64,000 nt of DNA from Gammaproteobacteria bacterium (GTDB lineage Bacteria > Pseudomonadota > Gammaproteobacteria > Pseudomonadales > UBA5518): contig JADKDK010000004.1 in the NCBI GenBank assembly GCA_016718385.1, positions 1 through 64,000 of the forward strand, written 5' to 3'. Made by a program: the position numbers and the translations under genes. Each line of letters opens with the position of its first letter. The stretch's first letter is position 1. Below are positions 1 through 9,128 of the stretch, piece by piece. The notes beneath the pieces are model-generated. The model did not search any database and had not been told where the DNA came from. It worked only from the letters and a program-made list of their open reading frames with translations.

Positions 1-374
1 TCTGCCGTGCCGGCGCGCCGCGACCACGGCGAGCGCCAGCACGGCGCCGATCGCGTTCAGGGCGACATCGGTCAGCGAGCCGAAGCGCCCGGGCACGCCG
101 AGCTGGTGGACTTCGTCGAGAACCGAGTAGGCGAGCGTCACGGCCAGGGCCGCGCAAAGGCGCCAGGATTTGCTTCGTAGCCAGGGCTGAAGGCCCCAGT
201 GCCAGCACCACGCCAGCCCGCCGAACAGCGGGATGTGCAGCAGGTTCTGCAGTTCCGGTGATGCCCAGTGCAGCGCGCGTTCCAGGCCGGTTTCGGGGGC
301 GGTGGTGTCCGGGATCGAGGACAGCGCGAAGATGGCGGCCGTAGGCGATCGGTAGCAGCAGGCAGAGCTTGCCC
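1..374 (-). CDS. VanZ-like membrane protein, partial, frame broken once
   Basis: The minus strand reads a VanZ-type protein that runs off the left edge. Visible pieces include a stretch starting AAIFALSSIPDT, a hydrophobic LLHIPLFGGLAW segment, and the family hallmark DEVHQ...GRFGSLTDVALNAIG followed by another hydrophobic segment. The frame is interrupted by one extra base near position 337, between LLLPIAY and AAIFALSS. The true start is unclear because the upstream sequence runs straight into a palindromic repeat. VanZ-like proteins are small multi-pass membrane proteins of uncertain role. They occur near exopolysaccharide/exosortase loci, which fits the neighbours. The break is probably a sequencing error, given the similar breaks next door. 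Confidence 0.65.
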
Positions 375-443
375 GTAGGAGCGGGCCATGCCCGCGATCT
401 TCCGTTCGGCGGGTTTTTGGTCGCGGGCATGGCCCGCTCCTAC
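375..443. repeat. REPIN-like inverted GTAG repeat pair (copy 1)
   Basis: Two copies of a 23-nt unit that begins GTAGGAGCGGGCCATGCCC face each other at 375-397 and 421-443, separated by 23 nt. The right end (CTAC at 440-443, GTAG on the minus strand) contains the TAG stop codon of the epimerase gene. The design, a GTAG head followed by an imperfect palindrome, matches REP/SMAG-type elements mobilised by RAYT transposases. No RAYT gene is seen in this window. Confidence 0.85.
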
Positions 444-1444
444 GCGTAATACCCGCGGTACCACTCCACGAAGCGGGCGACGCCTTCCTCTATGGGGTCG
501 CGGGCTTGTAGCCCACGTCCTGCATCAGCGCGTCCACGTCGGCGTAGGTGTTGGGCACGTCGCCGGGCTGCAGCGGCAGGAGGTTCTTCGCGGCCTTGCG
601 GCCCAGGCAATCCTCGAGGATCTGGATGTAGCGCAGCAGCTCCACCGGGTTGTTGCTGCCGATGTTGTAGAGGCGGTAGGGCGCCTTCGAGGTCGCGGAA
701 TCCGGCGCATCGCCCTGCCAGTCGGGGTTGGGGGCGGCGGGCTGGTCCAGGGTGCGGATCACGCCCTCGACGATGTCATCGATATACGTGAAGTCGCGCT
801 GGTGCTGGCCGTAGTTGAAGACGTCGATCGGCTCGCCGGCCAGGATCTTGCGCGTGAAGATGAACAGTGCCATGTCGGGGCGGCCCCACGGCCCGTAGAC
901 CGTGAAGAAGCGCAGCCCGTGGTCGGCAACCCGTACAGGTGGCTGTAGGTGTGGGCCATCAGCTCGTTGGCCTTCTTGCTGGCCGCGTACAGGCTCACCG
1001 GGTGGTCGACGTTGTCGTGCACCGAGAAGGGCATGCGGGTGTTGGCGCCGTAGACCGAGCTGCTGGAGGCATAGACTAGGTTCTCGACCCCGTGATGACG
1101 GCACAGCTCCGGAGATGTTCAGCGAAGCCCTGGATGTTCGACGAGATGTAGGCGTGCGGATTGGTCAGCGAGTAGCGCACGCCGGCCTGGGCGGCGAGGT
1201 TCACCACGCGCTCGGGGCGGAAGTCCTTCACCACCCGGGTCATGGCCGCCAGGTCCTCGATGTCGATGCGCGCGTCCCGAAAGCCGGGGTGGCTGCTGAT
1301 GCGCGCCAGCCGGTCGCGCTTGAGCTGCACGTCGTAGTAGTCGTTCAGGTTGTCGACGCCGAGCACTTCGTCGCCGCGTTCGAGCAGGCGGATCGCGAGG
1401 GCATTGCCGATGAAGCCGGCAGTGCCGGTGACCATGACTTTCAT
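440..1444 (-). CDS. NAD-dependent UDP-sugar epimerase (UDP-glucuronate 4-epimerase type), frame broken
   Basis: This is a short-chain dehydrogenase-fold nucleotide-sugar epimerase that would interconvert UDP-glucuronate and UDP-galacturonate (or a related pair) in the cytoplasm for exopolysaccharide synthesis. The N-terminus MKVMVTGTAGFIGNALA carries the TGxxGFIG NAD-binding motif, followed by GVDNLNDYYD, NLAAQAGVRYS, VYASSSSVYG, the catalytic YAASK, and RDFTYIDDIV near the C-terminus. These are typical of the CapI/WbnF/LspL group. The reading frame is shifted at about 1101-1112, about 915-930 and about 498. Read through those, the protein is about 330 residues, normal for the family, ending EWYRGYYA. 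The TAG stop lies inside the neighbouring GTAG repeat. The start at 1444 is the only one preceding the dinucleotide-binding motif. The exact substrate is inferred. Confidence 0.82.
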
Positions 1445-1485
1445 TGCAGGGGTTCTGTCCGATGGCTCTACGGTGTGGGGCGTGT

Positions 1486-1556
1486 GTAGGAGCGGGCCAT
1501 GCCCGCGACCATGTGCAATTGCATAAGACACAGTCGCGGGCATGGCCCGCTCCTAC
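1486..1556. repeat. REPIN-like inverted GTAG repeat pair (copy 2)
   Basis: This 71-nt element sits between the divergent epimerase and ATPase genes. It has the same outer unit as copies 1 and 3. Its centre is the 10-bp palindrome TGCAATTGCA. Copy 3 has TGCGATCGCA at the same place. Confidence 0.88.
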
Positions 1557-1581
1557 GGAAATGTAGCACAGGGCCCCGAAG

Positions 1582-1609
1582 TTGCGCGGATCGCGGCCAA
1601 CGCTATAGT
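1582..1609 (+). promoter_or_regulatory. Candidate sigma70 promoter for the AAA ATPase gene
   Basis: TTGCGC at 1582-1587 and TATAGT at 1604-1609 are separated by 16 nt and lie 62 nt upstream of the ATPase start. This is by inspection only. The -10 box is good and the -35 is half-matched. Confidence 0.4.
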
Positions 1610-1671
1610 CTTGGCCCCGAACCGGTAACGGCTGCGCTCCCGGCGGCCGGATTCAAGGAAACAGGATCTCG

Positions 1672-2572
1672 ATGTATCTCGAATACTATGGTCTCACGCG
1701 CAAGCCCTTTGCCCTGACCCCCGACCCCGCATTCCTGTTCCTGAGCAAGCAGCACGCGATCGCGCTCGCGATGCTGAAGTACGGCCTGCAGAACCAGGCG
1801 GGCTTCACGCTGATCACCGGCGAGGTGGGCTCGGGCAAGACCACACTGATCCGCCACCTGCTGCGGAGCATGGATGGCAACCTCACCATCGGCGTGGTCA
1901 CCAACACCCACCGCAACTACGGCGACCTGCTGACACTGGATCCTGACCGCCTATGGCCTGGAGCTGGGCAACCGTGACAACGTGAGCATGCATCATCGCC
2001 TGCTCGACTTCGTGGCCAACGAGCACAAGGCCGGGCGCCGCGTGGTGCTGGTGGTCGACGAGGCGCAGAACATGGACGCCGAGACGCTCGAGGAGCTGCG
2101 GCTGCTGTCGAACATGAACGTGGGCGAGGAGCTGCTGTTGCAACTGGTGCTGGTGGGACAGCCGGAACTGCAGGAGACCATCGCGCTGCCCGAGATGCTG
2201 CAGTTCGCGCAGCGCATCTCGGCCGAGCATCACATCACGCCGCTGGACTTCGAGGGCACCGAGAACTACATCCGCCACCGTATTGCCGTGGCGGGGTCGA
2301 CCGAGGAGCTCTTCGACCGCTACGCGCGCGCTGCCATCTATTACTTCAGCCGCGGCATCCCGCGCGCGATCAACAACATCTGCGACATGGCGCTGGTGTA
2401 CGGCTATGCCGAGGAAATGAAGCCGGTCACCTGCGAACTGGTGCTGGAGGTGATCCGCAGCCGCCCGATCATCCGCCGCCAGGCCGAGAACCCCCCGCGC
2501 GGAGAAACCGACGAGCGGTTGCGCGAACTGGTGCTGGAGATCAAGGGCATCGACCTCGCCGCGCCCTTGTAG
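1672..2572 (+). CDS. XrtA-associated / ExeA-like AAA ATPase, frame broken once
   Basis: The protein begins MYLEYYGLTRKPFALTPDP, the classic opening of ExeA-like ATPases. Walker A is GEVGSGKT at about residues 49-56 and Walker B is VVLVVDEAQN, followed by LRLLSNM and a winged C-terminal region. Members of this family are encoded in exosortase/PEP-CTERM exopolysaccharide loci, where they are named XrtA-associated ATPase, and in type II secretion systems. The next two genes (chain-length determinant and BY-kinase-like) favour the exopolysaccharide role. The frame slips once at about 1934-1940. Compensating for it restores WILTAYGLELGNRDNVSMHHR and a normal length of about 300 residues. The stop codon TAG (2570-2572) is contributed by a GTAG repeat. 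Confidence 0.82.
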
Positions 2573-2639
2573 GAGCGGGCCATGCCCGCGACCATGTGCG
2601 ATCGCATAATGCACAGTCGCGGGCATGGCCCGCTCCTAC
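2569..2639. repeat. REPIN-like inverted GTAG repeat pair (copy 3)
   Basis: This 71-nt element is almost identical to the one at 1486-1556. Its GTAG head (2569-2572) supplies the stop codon of the ATPase gene. The centre is TGCGATCGCA instead of TGCAATTGCA. Confidence 0.88.
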
Positions 2640-2724
2640 GGGAGACGGATGCCGTTCCTGCAGCGGCTATACTGCATTCCGCACCGAAGGCCGTGACGGT
2701 TTCGAGTGACTGGGAGAATCGGGG

Positions 2725-4140
2725 ATGAAGGCGGGACTCATCGAGACAATGCGCCGGGAGGGTGTCCGCCTGCGTGGTTCGCTGTTCGTGGTGTTCTGCC
2801 TTTCAGTGCTCGCGCTGCTTGCCGCCGGCCCGTTTCTGCCCCGTACCTACGTATCCGACGCGGTGCTTTCCTTTGGCAGCGACGAGCTGGGCGCGATGCC
2901 CGCCGCGCTCGGGCAGCTGCGCGCGCTCGCCGCGCGGCACCCCGATGGCGAGCTGAGCGTGGAAACGCGCGGGCGCGAGCTGCGACTGGGGTGGACGTCT
3001 GGGCATCCCGCCGCGGTGCGCGAGACGCTGCAGGGCCTGATTGATACGCTGGTGGAGCAGACGCGCCAGGCGCTGGCGGACGCGCTGGAGGCCGACGCCA
3101 CGCACCTGGAGCGCGAGCTGCAGGAAGTGCGCGAGCGGCAGGGCGGTGCACAGCGGGCGCTCGCCGACGCACTCGCCGCGATGCCGGAAGGGGGCAACGC
3201 CGCGGCCGGTGCCCGCCTCGGCAAGCTGCAGGCCGAGGCCGATGCGCTGGCCCTCGAGATCCGCGGCGCTCGCACCCGGCAGGCCGAGCTCGAGGCACGG
3301 GTACAGGAGCTGGAGACTGCGATCGATGAGGCGCGGCCGGACGCCACGGGCGTCCAGGAGCTGGAGCGCCAGCTCCAGGAGGCCCAGGGCGCCCTGGCGC
3401 GGACCGCTGTCGCCTCTGCGGAGATCGCGGGCAAGGCCGGTAGCGCAGCGCAGCTCGAGGGCGCCAGGGCCGAGCATGCGAAGGCGCAGCAGCAGGTCGA
3501 CGCGCTGTCGCGCAGCGTCGCGCAAGCGCGCGAGGCGCTCGCGGAAGCCGGCACCCGGCGCGCCGGGCTGGTGGCGCGGCACGCGAGCGCACAGGAGGAG
3601 CTGGCGAACCTGCTCAGCACCGGCGAGGACAACCGCCGCCGTGAACGGCAGCTGCGCGGCCTGATCGAGGAGGCGCGCGGCGAGCTGGTGCGGCTGGAAG
3701 GCGAGAACGAGCAGATCCAGCAGCTGGACCGGGCGGTCACGGCCGCCGATGCCGAGCTGCGCGCGGCCGAAACCGGCCTGGCGCGGCACGCCGAAACCGT
3801 CGAGCGCATGCGCCAGGGGCCGGAATTGCCCTTCGTGGTCAGTTCCTCCCCGGGCAAGGCCCGGGTGGGCCGCGGATTGCCGGTCTGGCAGCAGGTGCTG
3901 CTCGCGCTGGCGGCGGGGCTGCTGCTGGCATTCGCGCGCCTGGTGCTGGCGGCATTGAGCGTCCGCGGTGCCAAGAGCCTGGTGCGGCTTGCCGATGAAT
4001 TGCAGGTCAAGGCGCTGGTGGAGCTGCCGCTGTGGCGTGATCCGATGGCCGACCCGGCGGCCCGGTGGCGGCGTGCCGGCGCACTGCTGCTGGGGCTGCT
4101 CACCGCCGCGGCCTGCATCGTTTCACTTCGCGTGGCCTGA
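2725..4140 (+). CDS. Polysaccharide chain-length determinant-like (Wzz/XrtA system) coiled-coil membrane protein
   Basis: The 471-residue protein has an N-terminal membrane segment (about residues 16-36), a long Ala/Glu/Arg/Leu-rich region (about 110-370) with the heptad character of a coiled coil, a membrane segment at about 388-412 and a final one at about 451-470. This layout is that of Wzz/GNVR chain-length proteins, which sit in the inner membrane and set exopolysaccharide length with a BY-kinase partner. The partner-like gene follows at 4170. A TATACT -10 box lies at 2668-2673. The frame is intact, unlike its neighbours on both sides. No conserved short motif was recognised, so the call rests on architecture and context. 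Confidence 0.68.
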   Translation: MKAGLIETMRREGVRLRGSLFVVFCLSVLALLAAGPFLPRTYVSDAVLSFGSDELGAMPAALGQLRALAARHPDGELSVETRGRELRLGWTSGHPAAVRETLQGLIDTLVEQTRQALADALEADATHLERELQEVRERQGGAQRALADALAAMPEGGNAAAGARLGKLQAEADALALEIRGARTRQAELEARVQELETAIDEARPDATGVQELERQLQEAQGALARTAVASAEIAGKAGSAAQLEGARAEHAKAQQQVDALSRSVAQAREALAEAGTRRAGLVARHASAQEELANLLSTGEDNRRRERQLRGLIEEARGELVRLEGENEQIQQLDRAVTAADAELRAAETGLARHAETVERMRQGPELPFVVSSSPGKARVGRGLPVWQQVLLALAAGLLLAFARLVLAALSVRGAKSLVRLADELQVKALVELPLWRDPMADPAARWRRAGALLLGLLTAAACIVSLRVA

Positions 4141-4169
4141 GGGCCCGCTGCAACGCCAGGGAGACGACG

Positions 4170-4908
4170 GTGACCAAGCGACCCGAGCAGGCCACGGGGC
4201 TCAACGAGATCATCGGGGCCAACCGCGCTCGCATCACGGAGATGAAGGAGGTCTCGCGCCTCTCTGAAGTCGAGTTCGAGGCGCACCGCGTGGTGCACCC
4301 GCTCACGCGGAACAAGGCTACGCTGGCGCAATTCAATGAGCTGGTCCAGCAACTCTCGGCGCGGCGCGCAGGCAGCAATTTCGTCGTCGGCGTCACCGGG
4401 GTCGTGCGCGGCGCGGGCGCGAGCTACGTGGCAATGAACGTGGCCGCGGCGCTGGCCGCCGAACACCGGCGCACGGCACTGCTGGTCCAGTGCAACCCCT
4501 ACCCGACCGCCCTGAACCGCTTGCTGGTGCCCCTATCCCGATATCGGTCTGACCGACTACCTGGCCTATGAGCGCATGCACATTGACGACATCGTCTATG
4601 CGCCGGGCGTGGCCCGCATGCGCGTGATTCCCTACGGCAACGAAATGCTCGACGCGCGCCTGCTCGCCAGCGCGCGCATGGAGGAGCTGGTACGCACCGC
4701 GCGCGCACGCTACAGCGACCGCTTCATCGTGCTGGACCTTCCCGAGGCGCCGGCGCTGGAATCCGTGCAGCCGCTGCTCGGCTGGCTCGACGGCACGGTG
4801 CTGGTGGTGCCCTACGGCAGCGCGCGCACGCGCGCGGTGCGCCAGGCCGTGGACCGGATCGGCGCGGAGCGGCTGGCGGGGTTGATAATGAACAGGGTGC
4901 CGGGATGA
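4170..4908 (+). CDS. BY-kinase-like (CpsD/CapB-type) ATPase with degenerate Walker A, frame broken once
   Basis: The sequence after the GTG start (GGGAGA Shine-Dalgarno at 4159-4164) aligns in style with CpsD/CapB ATPases. It has a first strand and loop FVVGVTGVVRGAGASYVAMN, a second acidic strand FIVLDLPEAPAL, and a third strand GTVLVVPYGSARTRAVRQA. Such proteins partner Wzz-like proteins in polysaccharide export. The P-loop reads GVVRGAGAS rather than GEGKS/T and so lacks the canonical lysine. No Tyr-rich C-terminal tail is seen. It may therefore be a regulatory pseudokinase-like partner. The frame slips once at about 4525-4535. Corrected, the middle reads PYPDIGLTDYLAYERMH and the length is about 245 residues. 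Confidence 0.68.
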
Positions 4909-5004
4909 GCCCGGGCGGTCAGCAATTGCGACGAAGAGCTCGCGCCCGCTTCTGAGGGTCTCGCAAAACGCCTTCCGGCCCCGCGAATACGGCGATTTTC
5001 GGGT

Positions 5005-5048
5005 GTAGCGGCCCATGGCCGGATATCGCGCGCATGGCGCGCTCCTAC
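5005..5048. repeat. GTAG-headed palindromic repeat, divergent type
   Basis: GTAGCGGCCCATGGCCGG begins at 5005, and an inward-facing unit GCGCATGGCGCGCTCCTAC ends at 5048. It has the same head and tail logic as the other GTAG repeats but different stem sequence. It fills the gap between two convergent genes. Confidence 0.65.
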
Positions 5049-5091
5049 ACCGTGTCGGTCGAGGTCGTGCAGGGCTTTGCGACCGCCCTCT

Positions 5092-7360
5092 TTACTCCCC
5101 CGCCAGCTTCCTCAAATTCGACGTAATCCGCTCCAGCGTGCGGTCGAAGAAGTTCTCGGTATCGAGGATCCGCGCATAGCCCATCTGCAGGTCGTAGGCG
5201 AAGGACTTGCGCGGCTTCTCGAGCACCTTGGCGCCCATGCGGTTCACGAAGACGAAGGTGTCGGTGGCGGTCAGCTTTGCCGAGAGCTTGCAGCGGCGGC
5301 TCATGCCCTGGCGCAGATCGTCGTACTGCACCCAGGTGCCGAACTCCAGCGCGTCGACCTTCAGCAGCTGCTCGCCCAGCAGCTGGTGGTGACGCACGAA
5401 CTGGCGCTCCACCGCGGTCATCTCCTCCCACGGCTTCTGCGCCGGGGTGGGGTCGATCAGGTGCTTCTGCCGTTCACTGAGCGGTCTGGTCTCGAGTTCC
5501 GTGACCCTGGCCCGTGTGCAGGCGCGCGAGCACCGCCGTCAGCTGCTTCAGCGTTTCGCCGCCACGGCCGATGTCCGTGCCCGCGTGTTCCAGGGCGGCG
5601 GCGATACGCGCGCGCAGGCCGGGCAGCATCGAGCGCAGGCGTACCAGTGCTTCGGCATCGCGATGCGGCTGGGCGCTCCAGACCAGGTCATCCAGTATCT
5701 GCACGGCCTCGCGCCATTCCGTGCTGTCCTCGTCGTGCTTGAGGTGGCGCTGGTACAGCACCTGTTGCCAGTCGTTCACCAGGAAGTCCGCGATGTCCTG
5801 CGCCAGCGCGGCGCCCGCAAGGCGCTCGTTCAGCAGCGTCTTCACCGCCTCGCGCGACTGGGCGCTGCGCGCCTGCGCCGCGGCCTGCTCGCGGGTGCGC
5901 CGCTCCAGCTTGCCGGCGCGCGAATCCTGGTTCGAGATGAATCCCATCAGGTCGTTCAGGCATTTCTCGAACACGTCCGCGTGTTCGGCCGAGCCCTGCA
6001 GCACCTGCTCGACCAGCTCGGTCAGGCGGATGAACAGCGCATCCTGCTCGTCGCGGTCGCTCGATTCCCAGCCGATGCTGGTGCGCGCGATCTCGTTGAT
6101 CAGCTGGCGCGCCGGGTGCTTGCGGTCGGTGAAGAAGCTGCGGTCCTTCAGCGCCACCCGCAGGATGGGCAGCTGCAGGCGGCTCACCAGCGCCTGGATC
6201 TCGAGCGGGAGATTGCGGTCGTCGAGGATGACGTCGAAGAACATCGCGACGACGTTGATGATGTCCTCGTCGGCCTGCCCGAGGCTCAGCTGGCCGCGGC
6301 TGGCGATGATGGACTCGATGGCGTGGCGGATGTCCGGTGGCGCCGTCGCGGCTCCGCCGGCGGCTCCCGCGCCGAGGCTGACATCCGCGAGCAGCGACAC
6401 GAGTTCGTCGCGCGGCAGCGGCGGGTTGGCCGGGCCGGCCGGCGCGACCGGCAGGCTCTGCAGCATCGGCAGGCGGATGCCGCCGTCGTGCAGGCGCCGC
6501 AGCACCTGCGCGAGTTCGCGCATTTCCGGGTCGCTCTCGGGGATGCCGATGTCCCCTGCCGATCCGGTCGGTCTGCTGGGCCAGCGCCCGCCCGCTGGCG
6601 CTGGCCGCTGCGGTGCCGCGGGCGCCTGCCCCCGGCGGCGGCGCGCATGTCCGGCGGGGCCGTTTTCACTGGCGGGGCGCCGGCTGAGCGGGGTCAGGTT
6701 CGGCAGCAGCCTGGCCTCGATCAGGCGCTGGTTGGCCGGCGCGTAGACCTCGTCGAGGTGCAGCAGCACGGTGCGGTCGAACTGCTTGTAGAGGATCTTC
6801 AGGATGTCGAGCTCGACCTCGAGCACCCGCCGCGGACGTGAATGCTGCGGTGATTCGGCCCGGATCGAAGGGGTTCTGCGCTTCGGCGAAGGGGGGGCAG
6901 ACCGTGAGCAGGCGCTCGCGCAGCTGGAACAGCTCCTGCTGCCACTCCATGCGCGCCCGCGCCACCATATCCGTCACCAGCACGTCCTTCTCCATCTGGT
7001 CGTGCGAGACCAGCTCGAGATCGAGGCTTGCAGGGTTTGCCCCTGCGTGCCACGACCTGCGGCGCCGTGCGCTGGCCCAAACCGGAGAAATCCCTGTTGA
7101 CGCCGGCGAGGAAATCTGCTGCCACGCGCGTTTTCTTCAGCCGCACCTCGCGCAGGGATTCGAAGTAGCGGTTCTGGTCCGCGTTGCTGCGGGCGCGGCT
7201 GGCGAGGTCGAAGAAGAAATCGTCGCAGGCGCTGAACATCGGGTCCAGCCGCTGCTGCAGGTCCCTGGCGCGTGATGCGCGCCAGTTCGGTCAGCAGCGT
7301 GCGCGCGGAATCCGCCGGGACGGCGCGGAGGCTCTCGACGGGGCGCTTGTCGTTGATCAT
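5092..7360 (-). CDS. DUF1631 family protein, frame broken at least four times
   Basis: Reading the minus strand across several slips gives one protein of about 750 residues. The start is MINDKRPVESLRAV (7360). Conserved middle pieces include SACDDFFFDLASRARSN, YFESLREVRLKK, MEKDVLVTDMVARA and VLHLDEVYAPANQRL-like sequence. The last part is QFVRHHQLLGEQLL...LETEFVFVNRMG-type sequence ending RKLAGE. These resemble DUF1631, a gammaproteobacterial cytoplasmic family of unknown function. Frame changes are visible near 7268, 7035-7045, 6835 and 5505-5515. Each can be repaired by one base and none coincides with a mobile element. The gene is probably intact in the organism. No catalytic motif was recognised. 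Confidence 0.68.
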
Positions 7361-7442
7361 CCCGGGCGGCTTCGCTTGGGTTGGGCGATCAGCAGTATAT
7401 AGCCGAATGCGCGGTCACTGCGATCCGTGACCGGGCGCAGGC

Positions 7443-8405
7443 TCAGGAAACGCGATCCACCGCCATCCGCGCGATGGACTCCAGGTTCTGGCGGAACGCC
7501 GAGTCCGCCACGTTGTTCAGCGCGGCCAGGGCGAGATCACGATGGTGCACGGCGCGCTGGTGGGTGTAATCGAGTGCGCCACAGGACTGCACCGAGGCGA
7601 CGATGTCCGCGAGCGCGTCGCGGTCGCGCCCCAGGATCGCCTGGCGCACCACGGTCGCGGCGGCGGGTGCGGCATGGGCGATCGCGTGGATCAGCGGCAG
7701 CGTCGGCTTGCCCTCGGCGAGGTCGTCGCCGAGGTTCTTGCCCATCGCCTGCGGGTCGCCGGTGTAGTCGAGCACGTCGTCGATCAGCTGGAACGCCAGC
7801 CCCAGGTTCATGCCGTAGTCGCGCATGGCCGCGCGGGTGTCGGCGCCGGCGCCGGCGAGTATGGCCGCGCCCTCGGCGGCCGCGGCGAACAGCACCGCGG
7901 TCTTCTTGCCGATGATCTGCGTGTACTGCGCCTCGGTGGCGTCGGGGTCGCCGGCGCGCGCCAGCTGTTCCACCTCGCCCTCGGCGATGATGTTCGTGGT
8001 GTCGGACATCAGGCGCAGGATGTCCATGTCGCCGATGCCGACCAGCACCTGGAAGGCGCGGCTATAGATGAAGTCGCCGACCAGCACGCTGGGCGCGTTG
8101 CCCCAGTTGGCGTTGGCGGTGGCGCGCCCGCGCCGCAGTGCCGAGACGTCGACCACGTCGTCGTGCAGCAGCGTGGCGGTGTGCAGGAACTCGATGACCG
8201 CGGCCAGCTCCACGTGCTGCGTTCCCGGGTAGCCCAGCGCGCGGGCGCACAGCAGCGTGATCAGCGGGCGCATGCGCTTGCCGCCGCCCTCGACGATGTA
8301 CTGCCCGATGCTCTCGACCAGCGCCACGTCCGAATGCAGCCGCTCGATGACCAGGCGGTTGACCGCGGCGAAATCGTCCCGGATGGCGGGTGAGATGTAG
8401 TCCAT
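7443..8405 (-). CDS. ispB: Octaprenyl (polyprenyl) diphosphate synthase
   Basis: This trans-type polyprenyl synthase condenses isopentenyl diphosphate units to make the ubiquinone side chain in the cytoplasm. At 320 residues it is the usual length. The GGGKRMRP motif, the first aspartate-rich motif DDVVD (residues 82-86), the GDFIYSRAF segment, GKKTAVLF and the second aspartate-rich motif IDDVLDYTGD are all present. Divergent placement from rplU-rpmA-obgE is the standard gammaproteobacterial arrangement and supports the ispB assignment over other prenyl synthases. Chain length (C40 or otherwise) cannot be read from sequence. Confidence 0.95.
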   Translation of the reverse strand: MDYISPAIRDDFAAVNRLVIERLHSDVALVESIGQYIVEGGGKRMRPLITLLCARALGYPGTQHVELAAVIEFLHTATLLHDDVVDVSALRRGRATANANWGNAPSVLVGDFIYSRAFQVLVGIGDMDILRLMSDTTNIIAEGEVEQLARAGDPDATEAQYTQIIGKKTAVLFAAAAEGAAILAGAGADTRAAMRDYGMNLGLAFQLIDDVLDYTGDPQAMGKNLGDDLAEGKPTLPLIHAIAHAAPAAATVVRQAILGRDRDALADIVASVQSCGALDYTHQRAVHHRDLALAALNNVADSAFRQNLESIARMAVDRVS

Positions 8406-8562
8406 CGCGTGCTCGAATGATCGTGGGGCGACGGCATGCTAGGAACCGTGCCGGCGGCTGTCAAACCTTCCCGCCTGGCTGCCCGCCTGACTGCCCGCCT
8501 GTGCCACGCTGGCTCCCCTCGGCCCGGACACGCCGTGAATCCGCCATCCCCTGTAGGCTCGA

Positions 8563-8585
8563 CTGCGGCATCCCTGCCGCAGACG
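8563..8585. repeat. Short perfect hairpin in the ispB-rplU gap
   Basis: CTGCGGCA-TCCC-TGCCGCAG forms an 8-bp perfect stem with a 4-nt loop. It is preceded by a GTAG at about 8552 and may be an isolated single REP unit. No T-tract follows, so a terminator role is not supported. Confidence 0.45.
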
Positions 8586-8750
8586 GTCCTCGCACGAGAA
8601 CCACCGTGGCACAGGCTGCCTCGGTGGTACACAGCACTGACGTTGAGAGCGAGAAATAGAAATAGAGATCGATGAGACGGCCGGTTACAACCCTGCATGC
8701 CGGTGCAGGTCGAAGCTGCGCATGCGCCGTGAACCGCCAACGGTAGGCGT

Positions 8751-8885
8751 GCCGAGGGCCGGGGCCGTGCCGCGAGCGGACATGTGGATGCCGAAATCGC
8801 CGGGAGCGATTTCGGCAACACGCGTAGCCGCCGCACATGGATGTGCAAGGCGGCGGCCGCGCGCGGCACGGCCCCGGCCCTCGGC
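8751..8885. repeat. Composite palindrome: 24-bp outer stem enclosing two hairpins
   Basis: The outer arms 8751-8774 (GCCGAGGGCCGGGGCCGTGC...) and 8862-8885 are perfect reverse complements over 24 nt. Between them lie a perfect 11-bp hairpin (8790-8800 / 8806-8816, 5-nt loop) and a second hairpin of 6+6 bp (8827-8838 / 8841-8854) with a 2-nt bulge. The whole could fold as a three-way junction. It lies in the gap between ispB and the rplU promoter. Function is unknown; it could be a structured RNA, a nested REP-like element or a small non-autonomous mobile element. Confidence 0.7.
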
Positions 8886-8975
8886 GCGCCGGATCGGAGC
8901 CCGGTCCCGCCGCGCCGTTGCGGCGAAGGCGGCACGCCCACCGGGCCAACTTTTCACGCCGCTTGGCTGCGTGGC

Positions 8976-9005
8976 TTGCCGGCGGGCTGGGTGATCACCT
9001 AGAAT
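8976..9005 (+). promoter_or_regulatory. Probable sigma70 promoter of the rplU operon
   Basis: TTGCCG at 8976-8981 and TAGAAT at 9000-9005 with an 18-nt spacer lie about 120 nt before rplU. This leaves a leader of a size common for ribosomal protein operons. The rest of the 723-nt gap (8406-9128) holds the hairpin and composite palindrome listed separately and no convincing gene. Confidence 0.6.
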
Positions 9006-9128
9006 GCGCGGCCCTGAGCAAACCCCCGGACACGTTTCGGGGTGCCTGGATGCCCCGGCGAACGGTCGCCGACAAGCCCTGACGGGTAAATTACAACGGC
9101 ACGCAGGCGCGACAACGGAGTAAATGAC

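Noticed and set aside
375..2639. CRISPR array candidate (recurrent repeats with spacers)
   Set aside because: Repeats are inverted, not direct, irregularly spaced between genes, and lack spacer uniformity and cas genes. REP/REPIN fits better.
2803..4466. Long minus-strand open frames opposite the chain-length determinant and BY-kinase-like genes (up to 539 codons)
   Set aside because: High-GC shadows. They are Arg/Ser/Ala-rich with no family features, while the plus strand has coherent membrane and coiled-coil architecture.
8406..9128. tRNA or other classical RNA gene in the ispB-rplU gap
   Set aside because: No CCA end, anticodon arm or T-loop pattern. The structure there is a nested palindrome of a different shape.
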